From the NCBI RefSeq assembly GCF_932526225.1, contig NC_064039.1:1450001-1514000 (forward strand): a stretch of DNA of 64,000 nucleotides, given 5' to 3'. This stretch comes from Nematostella vectensis. Its lineage: Eukaryota; Cnidaria; Anthozoa; Actiniaria; Edwardsiidae. The position numbers were made by a program, and so were the translations under genes. Shown here piece after piece: positions 53,701 through 64,000 of the stretch. Each line of letters begins with the position of its first letter. Positions within the stretch are counted from its first letter, which is position 1. The notes under the pieces were generated by a model that had not been told where the DNA came from, searched no databases, and saw only the letters and a list, made by a program, of their open reading frames with translations.

Positions 53701-56700
53701 TGTACAGTTCGCTAGATAGCGGTGTTGGGGCCGAAATCTCCAGCTTAGCCGTAAAGCTTTATGCTGCCATACGGTGTTTCAGCGCATGTCTGGAAGTATG
53801 GTCTTTTTTTTTTTTTTTTCATTTTACCTGATCTGGACGAGGTTCGATTCTCGGCCATGTCCTCAAATTGTTTTTTTTTTCACTGTTTACCAGTAACAAT
53901 TCTAGATTTCTTGTTCCTCTTTGGTCAACAAAAATGGTTTCTCTTTGGTCTATTATTTTCAAGGAGCATCCTGAATTAAGAAAATATGATAATAAGCTTT
54001 TCTTCAAAAACAAAATCCATTTTTAGTAACAAAAAAGGAGGTATGGCGGATACGGCAGTTTCCGAGAGTAATTCGGTATTTTCCAGAAGTGGAGTTTAAA
54101 TCTCCTAGTGAGGATTCGGCATTTGTCGGGAGTTATTCGGCTGTTTCCGAGAGAGGTTGGGGATTTCTTATATTTTGTAGCACTTTCTTGTTATAACGTT
54201 TTGTTACGTTTTGTGTCACCAGGCGTACAGTCTAATTGGTGACAATTCAATCGGTGCAGACATCAAGTACAAGATAAAGAAACTTCAGATACACGAAGTG
54301 GAAAATGCGGTGAGTTGGTGATAAACAACGACGCGCGATGAAATTAATGACAATAACGACGACTATGATCATCAATAATATATTGATGATTATGGTAATA
54401 ACGATACCAATTAAAGCGATGGTAATGGAGACGCCGGCTATAACGACAATGATGATGAAGACATGTGTTCCCTCTACACGGGTAAAAATACGATCTTTAT
54501 TTTCAACAATACCAGACACCGAACAAAGCGTCAACAATACATGGCTTCTCTCGAAGAACTCTCAACTAACTTCGCGCCTCCGGGCATTGTGGGTAGGGCC
54601 CACAGGAAACCCGCGCGCCTTACAATTCTAAACAGTGCTCGCCGGACCGACCATACTCCCTCCCAGTGAGCTGACACGGCTCACGACATCTCAGGAGGAT
54701 TCGGCGCTCTCTTCCAGCAAGCACACCTTCGCGACCGGTCGGATCAACGTGCCGCTGGGTGTCTTGAGCTGCACAGTGCGTACCCGACCGTCCTTCCCAG
54801 GGAACACGGCAGTAACGCGCGCCATAGACCAGTGTGACCTAGGCGAGTCCTAGTCTTTCACAATCACAAGGTCTCCCACTCTCAAGTTCGTCTCTTCCTT
54901 GTTCCACTTCTTCCTGACCGTCAATGTAGGCAGGTAGTCCTTCCGCCAGCGGTGCCAAACCATGTCTGCAATGGTTTGCGACTGCCGCCAACGCTTGCGA
55001 CTATTAACTTCCCGCTCTTGAAATTCCCCAGGTGGTGGGTTGGGGGAAGCCCTACCTATCAAGAAGTGGTTTGGCGTGAGGGCCTCAAAATCATCAGGAT
55101 CGTCGCTTACGGGCGTAAGCGGGCGACTGTTCAAGACTGCTTCTGTCTCGACCAAAGCAGTGTGAAGTACATCCTCGTAGAGAACACGATCGCCAATCAC
55201 CACCTTAAGAGCCCTCTTGACTTGTTTCACCATCGACTCGAAGACACCACCCATATGCGGGGCGGCCGGTGGGTTGAAACTCCAGGTTGCACTTTCCTTC
55301 GATAACTTATCCATTACTCTCTCTTGGTCTATTCGTGCGAGAGCTTCAGCAAGTTCCCGCTGCGCGCCGACAAAGTTCGAACCATTATCAGATTGCATCA
55401 GGCGGGGATTTCCTCGTCTCTCTCGAAACCTTCTAAAGGCAAGTATGAAGGCATCGGTACTAAGATCGCCAGCCAACTCGACATGCACCGCTCTCGTAGT
55501 CATACAAGTAAAGAGACATCCCCATCTCTTCTCGGTGACTCGTCCCCTCTTGACAGTCATCGGACCAAAGTAGTCGACTCCGGTACTACTGAAAGCAGGT
55601 TCACACATCACCAATCTGCTACCCGGCAGGGAGGCCATTAGCGGGACCTTAGGTTTGGCTCTTCGTCGTTTACACAGCAAACAGTCTTTGATCAATTTTC
55701 TCGTCAGGCCCTTCCCGCGAAGTATCCAGTATTCTTGTCTCACCAGCGCCAGTGTGTGCTCTCTGCCAACGTGGCGATTACGCTGATGGAAATCCTGGAC
55801 AATCAGAGAATTCAGGGGGTGCCCCAATAGTAAGACGATTTGGTGCTTCTCTTCGAAAGACACCGGTGCGTCCTTTAGCCTCCCGCCAACCCGAATAACC
55901 CTGTCCATCAAGACTGGTTGAAGCGGAAGAATACGGCTGTGGGATGCAATGGGTTTGCCGCTTTGAAGCGCGGCATATTCATCCGGGAACATTTCTAGCT
56001 GAGCAATACGACATATCTCTAAGCGTGAATCCTTCATCTCTTCAGCAACTAGGGTCTGCAAGTCAGCTTTCAGTGGAGCGGCCGTCTTTCTTGCCTTACA
56101 CAGGAGTATCGACTTGAAGCGAAGACACCACCCATATACCCGCACCAGTCGCCCGAGGGTCGAATACCTCTTCCACTTCACATCAAAGGGTGTAGCACTG
56201 ACACCAGTTGCCAGGACGGTGGCCTTGACTTCGAGATCGCTTTCTTCGACCGGCTATGGGTCCGCACTTGGCCACTGGCAAGGCGGTTTGGCAAGAAAGT
56301 CGGGTCCCGCAAGCCAACGCGAATCAGGGGTCAGGTCTTGCAAGGCTACACCTCGTGTGCAGTCATCTGCTGGATTGAGCTTACCGATTATGTGACGCCA
56401 TTCATCTGGCTTGCAAGAGCCGAGTATCTCTGAAACTCTGTTCGAGACATAGGTGCTAAATCTCCTGGTGGTGTTGACAATATACTGCAGGGTGGTCTTG
56501 GAGTCGCTCCACAGATGCACAGCGTTAATGGGGAGATCAATCTCGTTGATCACCTTCTTTCTCAGCCTGGTTCCGACGACTGCCGCTTGTAGCTCGAGTC
56601 GTGGAATGGTGAGAGTTCTCACCGGGGCTAGCCTTGTCTTTCCAAGAACAAAGCTCACAACTACTTGGTCACCAACCGCTACTCGCAGGTAGGTAACGGA

Positions 56701-59700
56701 CCATAGGCTACCTCTGACGCATCACAGAATACGTGAAGCTGGATGTCTTGGGCGTCTCGCAGATGGAAGCCGTACCACCGTGGGACCTGGATCATCAGCG
56801 GCGTCTTCAGCCCGTCTTTCCACGACTTCCAGATGCTTCGCAGCTCTTCGGGAATAGGCTCATCCCAATCAATCTTACAGGGCCACAGTTCCTGTATGAT
56901 GAGCTTGGCCTTGACGACGTACGGGGCCGCAAGGCCCAGGGGGTCAAACACACTACTCGTAGCACTAAGGACTCCTCATTTTGTGTCGGGGAACCTATCT
57001 TTCAACGGCTTCAAGTAAAGCGTGTCTTGCTCGAGACACCACTTTACTCCAAGGGCTCTCTCTTGAGGCAAGGTCTGTAAGTCCAAGTTGACCACGTCAC
57101 AGGACACCTCGTCAGACGGAAGGGAACGGAGCACGTTTCGGCTGTTAGATACCAACTTGGTCAAGTGAAAACCACCAGTCGCTACTGCTTCAATGAGCTG
57201 GTTAGCGACAGCTGCCGCCTCGTCTTCCGACGGCCTTGAAGTTAGGACGTCGTCCATGTAGAAGTTCCTCTTTATAGTATCCAGTACATCATCGGGAAAC
57301 AAACCAGCTTGATCTTCTGCTGTCTTCCGCAGTGCGTAGCAGGCCGAGCAGGGCGAGTCAATGGCTCCAAACACATGAACTGCCATACGGTAAACATCAG
57401 GGATTCTCTCTTCGAGGTTCCTCCACAGGAACCGGAGGGAGTCGTGATCTGCTTCTCGGACCTTGACCTGGTGGAACATCTTTTCAATATCCCCCATTAT
57501 CCCGACCTTGCTGCAACGAAATCGGATAAGTACACCTACTAAATCGTTCAGCAGGTCTGGGCCCGTCAGGAGACAGTCATTCAATGACACATTGTTGTAC
57601 TTTGCAGCCGCATCGAAGACTACGCGGAGTTTTCCTGGCTTGTTGGGGTTTTGAACACCATGATGAGGGAGGTACCACGTTCTGGGACCTTCGATTGCTG
57701 CTTCGACCTCTGAGAGCTTTCGACAATGGCCTTTGCTTTGGTACTCATTTAGAACACTTCTGTACATGCTGGCTAACTCTGGGTCTTTCTTCAGTTTCTG
57801 CTCGGTGCTGTTGAGCCTGTACATCGCCATTCTCCTGTTACTGGGAAGCACTACAGCTTCGTCTTTCCATAAAAGACCAGTCTCGTAGTGTCCGCCCATC
57901 TTCCTCACCGTACTATCCAGCGTCTCCAACGCGCGTCTGTCCTCAGCTGAGGGGCCGGTAGGTCGTTCAGTTCGACTCACACCATACGAGTCGGTTTCCC
58001 AAAACCTCTGAACTTGTTAGCAACTCGCCCACTTTGAGCAACGTCAAGTTCGAATGGACATGCATCAAGTTTGGTTGAACAGCGCGTCCGAGTCTGCCAA
58101 ATAATGTCCACCCTAGCGGGGTCTGCACCGCAATAGTCTCGCCAGGTCGGCCCTGTCGTACGTCCAAGTGTACAAGATGGGCCATATCTGAACCAATCAA
58201 GAGCGTGACGTCACCGGCTTCGAGGGTCTGCAGGTTGACACCCTCAAGATGATTCCATCGCTTCGCGGCCTCTTTACCGGACACCTTGTGCTTAGGGATG
58301 TTGAGTTTGTGCACTACCCAAGCCCCTTCAACATCAATCTTCTCGTGGTGGTCATCTGATGACAACCGGAAACCGACCCGGTGCATGTTACAGGAGCGCG
58401 TGACTGACTCAGCAGTGTTTAGCTGCAACTGGTGCGTCTCTTCTTTGAGTTCAAGCTGCTCTGCCAGGTCCTTGCGAATCAAGGTGGAGTCACTTCCTGC
58501 ATCGAGGACCGCTACAGTCTTCACTTGACCCTTTGGTCCCCAGGCCAGAACCGGGACAATCTGTAGGGCGACTTGGTTCAATGATCGTACATTGATCTGG
58601 TTGGCATTAACCTTGTGGTCCGCAGCCTCCTTTTCTCCAGACTTCGATTCGTCTACTCTTTCACTGTGAAGGAGTGTGTGATGCTTCAAGCCACACCCCT
58701 CCTTGAGACACCGTCCGCTACTCGGACAGGAATCCGCAAAGTGCCCCTCCTTGAGGCAGTTGCGGCATAGCCGCTTGTTGTATACGATCTTCCTTCTCTC
58801 TTTCAAGGGCTTGGATTTGAACGAGTCGCAGTAGACAAGGCGGTGCCTGTCTTTGCATACGAGGCACTTGTCTTGGCCGGGAGAATCGACCTGGGGTGGG
58901 GCCGTCACCTCCCCAGAACTGCTCTCTTGGGTAGACCGTGTTACGCGAATGCCAACACTGTTGGGATGAAGTGCCCTGGGCGGGGGACTCTGGCTGAAAT
59001 GCCTTGGTCGTGGGAGCCTGGGTCTTGACTCACGCTCATGGACATGGACATGGCCCAGTTTTGCACACCATTGCACGCAGGCCTTGACCTTGTAGTGGAA
59101 GGACCTGAGGGACTGTCTATCACCCTGAACAACGTCTGGCCCGTCAACCATGCTCTTGAGATGGGCGGCTGCCTATCTCTAGCTCCGCTAGAGCAATTTC
59201 AATCTTAGCCTGAATTAACTCATCGTCATTTTGCTTTCTCAACTTGAGAAGTTCTAGCTGTTTTCTTTGCTTATTTAGTTCTAGTTCTCTGGTAAGCTGT
59301 ACCTCCGATTGAGCTCTCTCTCGTTCAATTCTTTCGGCTATTTGCCGAGCTTTCAATCTGGCGATTGCAGTTTTCTTTCTTGCATTTGTTTTGGGTGTAA
59401 TGCTTACCTCGCTTCCCGCTTTAGAGAAGGAGTCGTGTAGTGGTGAGATCGCTGGGATACTCATCCGGCTCGGTGGACCAATGTTCTCTCTACACGGGTA
59501 AAAATACGATCTTTATTTTCAACAATACCAGACACCGAACAAAGCGTCAACAAAACATGGCTTCTCTCGAAGAACTCTCAACTAACTTCGCGCCTCCGGG
59601 CATTGTGGGTAGGGCCCACAGGCAACCCGCGCGCCTTACAATTCTAAACAGTGGTCGCCGGACCGACCAACATGATTTTCACAGCAGCGATAATGAAGGT

Positions 59701-59821
59701 TATGATAAAAATGATGGTAATGGAGATGATGATAATAAGGATGATGACAGCGATAACAATTATGATGATAATGATGATGATAATGATGATAACGGTGATG
59801 ATGATGATAACGATGATGATG

Positions 59822-59870
<49 letters not shown>

Positions 59871-62800
59871 CGACGACGATAATAATCATGATGATAGGTT
59901 TTTATCATTTACCACAGAATGGACTAGTTATTAGCACAAGCTCGAGTACCACACTCTCCAACTTCTGCCAATGGAGCAAAGGCCAGAATGTGGGCGACGA
60001 CACCAATCAAGACCACTTTGACCACGCTACGCTCATCGCAAGGTACCGTGTGAAAGACAAAAGGCGGGAAATTAGCGCGCCAAACAAACGTACTTTTTAC
60101 TAACAGCTTTGGGGATAAGGCGGGAAACATATGAAGTAGAACACAAGGTTTGATATGGAGTAAAACACACGGGTTTAATTTTGATCAGCGGGAAAACCAT
60201 AACGAACAGAAACCAAATAGTCACTTATTTTGACCGTGTCTGTTTTTACGTTGTTTGAATTTATTCGCTGAATTGGTTACTAGCGTGGCATAATTTGTCT
60301 GAAGCGGATTATAAGGTTGTAGCTGTTCAGTGGGTGTCCAAGAAAAAAATGAGAAAAATGTGGCGTGGTTTTCATATAACCGAGGTTTCTAAAATATATA
60401 TCGATGTTCACAGGAAAAGCTTTGTCAAAGCCGATGGAAGCTCAGTCTTGGGTAAGTTGCGTATCACAGGGGTGGGGCGAGGATTTCTCAAAAGAAGGGA
60501 CGCATTCCGATGGGGGAGGGGTCAGTATGGTATTTGGCGGGAAACATCACCCTCGTGATTATTTTTATATAATTTCCGAAGGAAGCCCGCATCTCTAGCC
60601 CACGCACCAACACCTTTCGACCCCTTTATTTTTAAACGGGACAACCCCCTTTTTAAGTGAGATCAAGCATGTTTTTCAGCATTCACTATCACTATGAGCC
60701 CTGGGACAACTATATCTTATGTGTCCCAAATTGATGTGTCCGTCGCAGGTCTAGCCAGCTTGAAAGGCATGTGTAACCCTGATCTCAGCTGCACCATCAA
60801 TCAAGACATGGGCCTGGGGTCCGCCTTCACCATAGCACACGAGACAGGCCACAAGTAAGGGCGAGTGATTGGCGTGGGGATCACCTGATCGGGTTTTTAC
60901 GCCACGTACAACCAATACCCTTACGCTCTCTAAACACGGAGACAAAAATGAAACTAATTTGGGTTTCCTTTGTCAACGAAAGAGGGGAAAAGGTGCACCT
61001 TACCTTTACGCACTTCAACTTTTCCTCAGTCCCCCACGGCCCTCATCGGAATTTTCGCAACAGTGAGCCCACTTTTCCTGTTTACCTTCTTTTCTTTCAA
61101 ATTGAGTTTTTCAATGTATTTGTGTTCCTTTGTGGATTTGGCGCGGAAGAAAGGCTTTTGTAGTCGGAGTTTGTTTACAGCCTTCTTGCAACTATTTACT
61201 CTATTTCAAAGATATAAATCATGTTAAAAAGGCTTGATTTGGTTAAACTAAACATGCAATGCGTAAAACCGCTGTAATTAAGCCCTGCCCTGTCAATGCT
61301 TTGAATTCGCACTCAAACAACACAAATTGTTTTAGCTTGGGCGCTAAGCATGACGGGGCTACAAACACGTGTCCTAGCAACGCGAACATAATGGCAACCT
61401 CAGCAAGCGGCCAGTCCACCGCCTTCGAATGGTCCGCGTGTAGCTGCAAATACGTCACGGATTTTCTCAAGTGAGTAGAATATCGAGAACCTTCTTGCTT
61501 TATTGCCTCAAGCGCATGTGACCCCAGGAAAAAGGAAATGTTGCTGATTTTAACTGTATTTTCTTTATGTGACCACAGGGATACCACTTTATCGAGCTGC
61601 CTGAATGACTCGCCGGTGAAGCTGGCACCATTACCAACAAACACCCAGCTTCCTGGTCAGATCTATGACCGTGATGAGCAGTGCAAGATGATGATACCAG
61701 GATCCACGGGTTTTTGTACCAGTAAGGAGTCGGTACGTGCTGGATAAAAACAAATATGTGCTGTCAAGAGAACATGAGCAGTATGGTGCTGTATGTATCT
61801 GACGTATCAACTGCAGTAAAGCATATGACCTTTTGGCCTCACTCGCCTCGCATACACTCCATACACACTTGACGTAGCAACTGCAGTTAAGCATATGACC
61901 TTTATTTAGGGCTCACTCATCTCCCCTACACTCCGCATGGAGGATCGGACAAGAGTAACGCTGGCCCCAAAACGCACAAACACACCTTAGCAAAAAAGCA
62001 AACAAGTCCCGCTTGGGGAAGTTCGTGAAGCAGAACTTGTTAACAGTAGCACCCCAATCTATGAAATTTTAATAGCTTTTGTGGTATGATGTTGGTAACA
62101 TTTGCTTGATTGTACCATTTTAGGTGATCTGCACACAGTTATGGTGCACCAAGACAGATTTGAGTTGTACCACTAAAGTTGAGCCCGCTGTGGACGGAAC
62201 AATATGCGGAACAAAAAAGGTAATCAAATACTGCAAACATCATTTGAGCCAGGGGTGTGCCTGCCTTTAATCTCCTTAAAAGACAAATAAAAACAATACA
62301 CCCGAGAAGCCATATTAGTAAAATTTGAAAGAAAAGGAACGTCCCTGCAAGCATTAGAAAAGACAAAATATTTTCAGGCAGCCTCGCGAGCAATTATCCG
62401 TAAACCGTTTTTTTGGGCGGCGTTTTCTGGTGCATAAAGGGGCTACACGGAGTTCAATGCTTAAACAGAATCCATTCGCTAGTTTTTTCTTGCAGCGTTC
62501 TTATTTTTCTCACAGTCTCCAGAACCAAAATGCGAACAGAGCAACATACGCTATTGCTGGCGTATTTTTTTAATCGAATTATTTTTTTTCAATTTCGAGC
62601 TAAGCGAAATAAACGCTGGGACAGTTTTATTGCCAGATTACAAGCCTTTTCAAATTATTCAACGTAAACGAAAACATAGCACCTAACGTTTGTAAAATAC
62701 GAAATACAATATTGCATAGTAAAAAAAGCGAAAAAAAATTGAAACAAAAAATGCGTCATGTTTAGATACGAGATTTTCCGATTGTTAAAATTCCTTGTAA

Positions 62801-63385
62801 GACACTTAAATGTTTGTATATTAACCAGCTTGACTATCTCTATTGCAGTGGTGCAGGCGCGGGGCCTGCGTGGATTATGGCAGCGAGGGTCCCCAGGCTA
62901 TTGACGGGGGGTACAGCGCGTGGAGTAACTGGGGGGCCTGCTCACACACGTGCGGGGGAGGGGTGATCAAAAGAACACGTCAGTGCAACAGCCCTACGTG
63001 AGTACAGCCAATGCTGGGAGATAGGGAAAAAGGGAGTGGGGGGGGGGGGGGGGTATCGATTGAGTAACGTATGAGTATCATAGATTTCCATTGACGAAAT
63101 AAATAAGCCAAGGACAAGAAAACGAAAAGCAGGATTCATTAACATTCGACATACTAGACAATGTTAGGCAAATCTTGTCTCTGTTTTTGTCCTTACATAC
63201 CCATTTCTTTTAATCGATCAGAGTATGAATCCTACGGTGACAAAGACGCGTTTGTTTGGTTCTCCCCCCCCCTTTAATTCATTTTTTGTTGCGAACTTCA
63301 ATGTTGATGTTTGTGTAATAGTCCACAGCACGGTGGTAAACAATGCTCTGGGTCAGCGGCGGAATACAAGTACTGCAACACAGCA
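50757..63385 (+). CDS. ADAMTS-family secreted metalloprotease, 3' end off window
   Basis: Fourteen exons visible: 50757-50834, 51060-51129, 51438-51769, 52029-52212, 52407-52570, 54223-54309, 59918-60042, 60414-60451, 60749-60854, 61336-61470, 61579-61732, 62124-62219, 62849-62997, 63322-63385; all phases close, 594 codons so far. Signal peptide ([15 protein letters not shown]), prodomain ([28 protein letters not shown] as possible furin site), catalytic domain ([41 protein letters not shown], with zinc histidines split over exons 9/10, Met-turn NIMATS), disintegrin-like region ([12 protein letters not shown]), WCTK...CGTKKWC, and a first thrombospondin type 1 repeat ([17 protein letters not shown]). 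Further TSP1 and Cys-rich/spacer exons should follow. These enzymes cleave matrix proteins outside the cell. Subfamily not assignable. Intron 6 contains a BEL/Pao insertion; the exon 14 donor is repeated in tandem. Exon 8 is only 38 bp. Confidence 0.94.
52225..52350. repeat. Degenerate (GTCC)n / (CTGC)n microsatellite
   Basis: Runs of GTCCGTCC, GTCGGTCC and CTGCCTGC tetramers beginning about 10 bp after the donor of ADAMTS exon 4. Confidence 0.85.
52910..53850. repeat. Dispersed repeat, copy B (ADAMTS intron 5), inverted relative to copy A
   Basis: Matches the reverse complement of 41640-42570; landmarks are GTGCTGCACATGATGACGAC, CTATTCCCAAGAGACGCAAT, CCCCATTAATGCGCGGGTAC, CAGCTTAGCCGTAAAGCTTT and GACGAGGTTCGATTCTCGG. 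Both copies are preceded on the plus strand by GGGGAGCAAGGGTGAGCAAG. No coding capacity. Confidence 0.85.
54466..54653 (-). repeat. BEL/Pao 3' LTR
   Basis: 188 bp, TGTTCCCTCTACACGGG at one end and CCGGACCGACCA at the other. It contains an AATAAAG polyadenylation word on the minus strand. It differs from the other LTR at about four positions. Confidence 0.93.
54654..54668 (-). other. Polypurine tract of the BEL/Pao element
   Basis: CTGGGAGGGAGTA on the minus strand directly precedes the 3' LTR start TGGTCGG; the position and purine content fit the plus-strand DNA primer. Confidence 0.75.
54675..56181 (-). pseudogene. BEL/Pao integrase and C-terminal domain, disrupted
   Basis: The main open segment (56181-54850) has the zinc-binding H-H-C-C head ([23 protein letters not shown]), a DDE core ([31 protein letters not shown]) and the DUF5641-type tail ([24 protein letters not shown]). 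A TAG stop at 54850 interrupts the tail, whose remainder continues in frame to about 54675 ([20 protein letters not shown]). Confidence 0.92.
56254..57980 (-). pseudogene. BEL/Pao reverse transcriptase and RNase H, disrupted
   Basis: 57980-56976 carries reverse transcriptase ([26 protein letters not shown], catalytic YMDD in [12 protein letters not shown]). A TGA at about 56976 separates it from [18 protein letters not shown] frameshift near 56680-56700 follows CDASEVAYG, and RNase H-like text resumes ([26 protein letters not shown]) to 56254. Confidence 0.93.
57967..59464 (-). pseudogene. BEL/Pao gag and aspartic protease, truncated and shifted
   Basis: A charged coiled-coil gag start (59464-59144; [20 protein letters not shown]) runs into a different frame at about 59150 ([17 protein letters not shown]), with much of the usual gag missing. 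Zinc knuckles [13 protein letters not shown] and [14 protein letters not shown] follow, then protease text [11 protein letters not shown] and [10 protein letters not shown]. The frame is lost again at about 57970-58010 before reverse transcriptase. Confidence 0.9.
59463..59481 (-). other. Candidate primer binding site
   Basis: Immediately after the 5' LTR end (AGAACA) the minus strand reads TTGGTCCACCGAGCCGG. The TGG start is as required for pairing with a tRNA CCA end. I could not identify the tRNA. Confidence 0.65.
59482..59669 (-). repeat. BEL/Pao 5' LTR
   Basis: 188-bp direct repeat of 54466-54653; ends TG/CA; followed outward by the target duplication ACATG. Confidence 0.93.
59690..59893. 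repeat. GAT-rich microsatellite in ADAMTS intron 6
   Basis: Imperfect, then pure (GAT)n with GAC at the end, up to 25 bp before the exon 7 acceptor. Similar GAT-rich sequence lies left of the retroelement (54340-54460), so the element inserted into a pre-existing GAT-rich tract. Poly-Asp and poly-Met frames are artefacts. Confidence 0.95.
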
Positions 63386-63650
63386 GTGAGTACACGGGAT
63401 AAGCAGGTCACACTGAGAGGAGGGGGGGGGGGGGGTACACCCAGAGGGGGGGAGGTATACACTTAGAGGGGGAAGGTGCAACACAGCAGTGAGTACACGG
63501 GATGAGCAGGTCACACTGAGAGGAGGGGGGGGGGGGGGTACACCCAGAGGGGGGACGTATACACTTAGAGGGGGGAGGTGCAACACAGCAGTGAGTACAC
63601 GGGATGAGCAGGTCACACTGAGGGGGGGGGGGGGGGAAGGGGTACATACT
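63374..63650 (+). repeat. About 103-bp repeat, nearly 3 copies, containing ADAMTS exon 14 end and 5' splice site
   Basis: TGCAACACAGCA|GTGAGTACACGGGA recurs at 63374, 63477 and 63579, each followed by GCAGGTCACACTGAG, a long G run, TACACCCAGAGGGG and TACACTTAGAGGGG. The first copy is the coding end of exon 14 (YCNTA) and its donor at 63385/63386. Confidence 0.92.
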
Positions 63651-63709
63651 GAGAAGGGGAGGGAAAGGGAAAACTCAACTCTAGGAATCGTGATGACTGT
63701 TAGTTACAC

Positions 63710-64000
63710 AACAAGACCTTAACATGCATGCTATACGCGGATGGTCTGGTAATGTGCTCAAGATCAGCAAAAGGGTTACAAAGCTACCTTGATGTCCTAG
63801 GTGACTTTTGCGACAAGAGTGTGCTTTCCGTTAACCTAGACAAAACCAAAGTTCCGATCTTGAATAATTGCGGAAAATAGTAAACAATTACTTATTTCGC
63901 TATAAACATAATCTAATTGAAAATGTGGAATCATATAAATATCTGGGCGCTCATTTCAGCGCATTCGAAAATTTTTGCTTAGCCAAACAAGAAATAAAAA
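63710..64000 (+). mobile_element. LINE reverse-transcriptase fragment (runs off window)
   Basis: Plus-strand text CMLYADGLVMCSRSAKGLQ, LSVNLDKTKVPILNNCGK and, after a stop, NVESYKYLGAHFSAFENF resembles the palm of a non-LTR reverse transcriptase; the usual YADD is YADG here, so it is inactive. It differs from the CR1/L2 copy at 22-26 kb. Located in the ADAMTS intron after exon 14. Confidence 0.82.

Larger units (their letters stand above)
54466..59669 (-). mobile_element. BEL/Pao LTR retrotransposon, full length but defective
   Basis: 5204 bp on the minus strand, in intron 6 of the ADAMTS gene. Bounded by 188-bp LTRs (TG...CA ends, about four differences between them) and an exact 5-bp target duplication ACATG at 54461-54465 and 59670-59674, typical for BEL/Pao. 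Internal order on the minus strand: gag with zinc knuckles, A17-type aspartic protease, reverse transcriptase, RNase H, integrase and the C-terminal domain. Several frameshifts and stops show that this copy cannot make its proteins. High LTR identity indicates a fairly recent insertion. Confidence 0.95.

Noticed and set aside
59636-60103. Asp-rich and Met-rich frames
   Set aside because: Translation of the (GAT)n tract; only 59918-60042 is a supported exon there.
63353-63722. Proline/glycine-rich frames near the right edge
   Set aside because: Derived from the G-run-containing 103-bp repeat.

Overview
The window is animal nuclear DNA. It shows GT-AG introns, multi-exon genes of metazoan-only families (ADAMTS, TMEM117, ankyrin-BTB), a BEL/Pao LTR retrotransposon, a CR1/L2-type LINE, many small inverted-repeat transposons and very dense mini- and microsatellites. 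Gene families, intron density and repeat style suggest an anthozoan cnidarian such as the sea anemone Nematostella. That is inference; no species-specific marker was checked.

Layout, left to right. 1-7704 (minus): 5' part of a secreted arylsulfatase, six exons, continuing off the left edge, with two large minisatellites in its introns. 9371-15.8 kb (minus): a multi-pass membrane protein, probably otopetrin-like, with several satellites and one MITE in its introns. 18344-18925 (plus): an intronless type II membrane protein of unknown function. 20019-29229 (minus): TMEM117, 7 coding exons, 587 aa; one intron holds a decayed CR1/L2 LINE that itself carries two nested MITEs. 29874-35556 (minus): eIF3m, 9 exons, 379 aa. 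36218-48749 (plus): an ABTB2/ABTB3(BTBD11)-type ankyrin-BTB protein, 18 exons, 961 aa, head-to-head with eIF3m. 50757-63385+ (plus): a secreted ADAMTS metalloprotease, 14 exons visible and running off the right edge, with a defective 5.2-kb BEL/Pao element in antisense in intron 6. 63.7-64 kb: a LINE reverse-transcriptase fragment.

The exon models were built by hand from conserved protein motifs, splice consensus and reading-frame phase. In the sulfatase, TMEM117, eIF3m, ABTB and ADAMTS models every intron phase closes exactly. The neighbouring genes do not form a pathway; this is an ordinary mosaic of housekeeping, membrane and extracellular-matrix genes.

The most unusual signal is a recurrent architecture. 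At least six tandem repeats in three genes begin inside the last bases of a coding exon, contain the 5' splice site, and continue into the intron (sulfatase exons 3 and 5; ABTB exons 2, 12 and 14; ADAMTS exon 14; a two-copy case at ABTB exon 3). Others end exactly at a 3' splice site (eIF3m exon 4; ABTB exons 11 and 12). The real splice site is the outermost copy of an array of 2 to about 69 look-alikes. A second pattern is four inverted-repeat elements of unrelated sequence, each with an exact 9-bp target duplication, pointing to Mutator-like (MULE) mobilisation.
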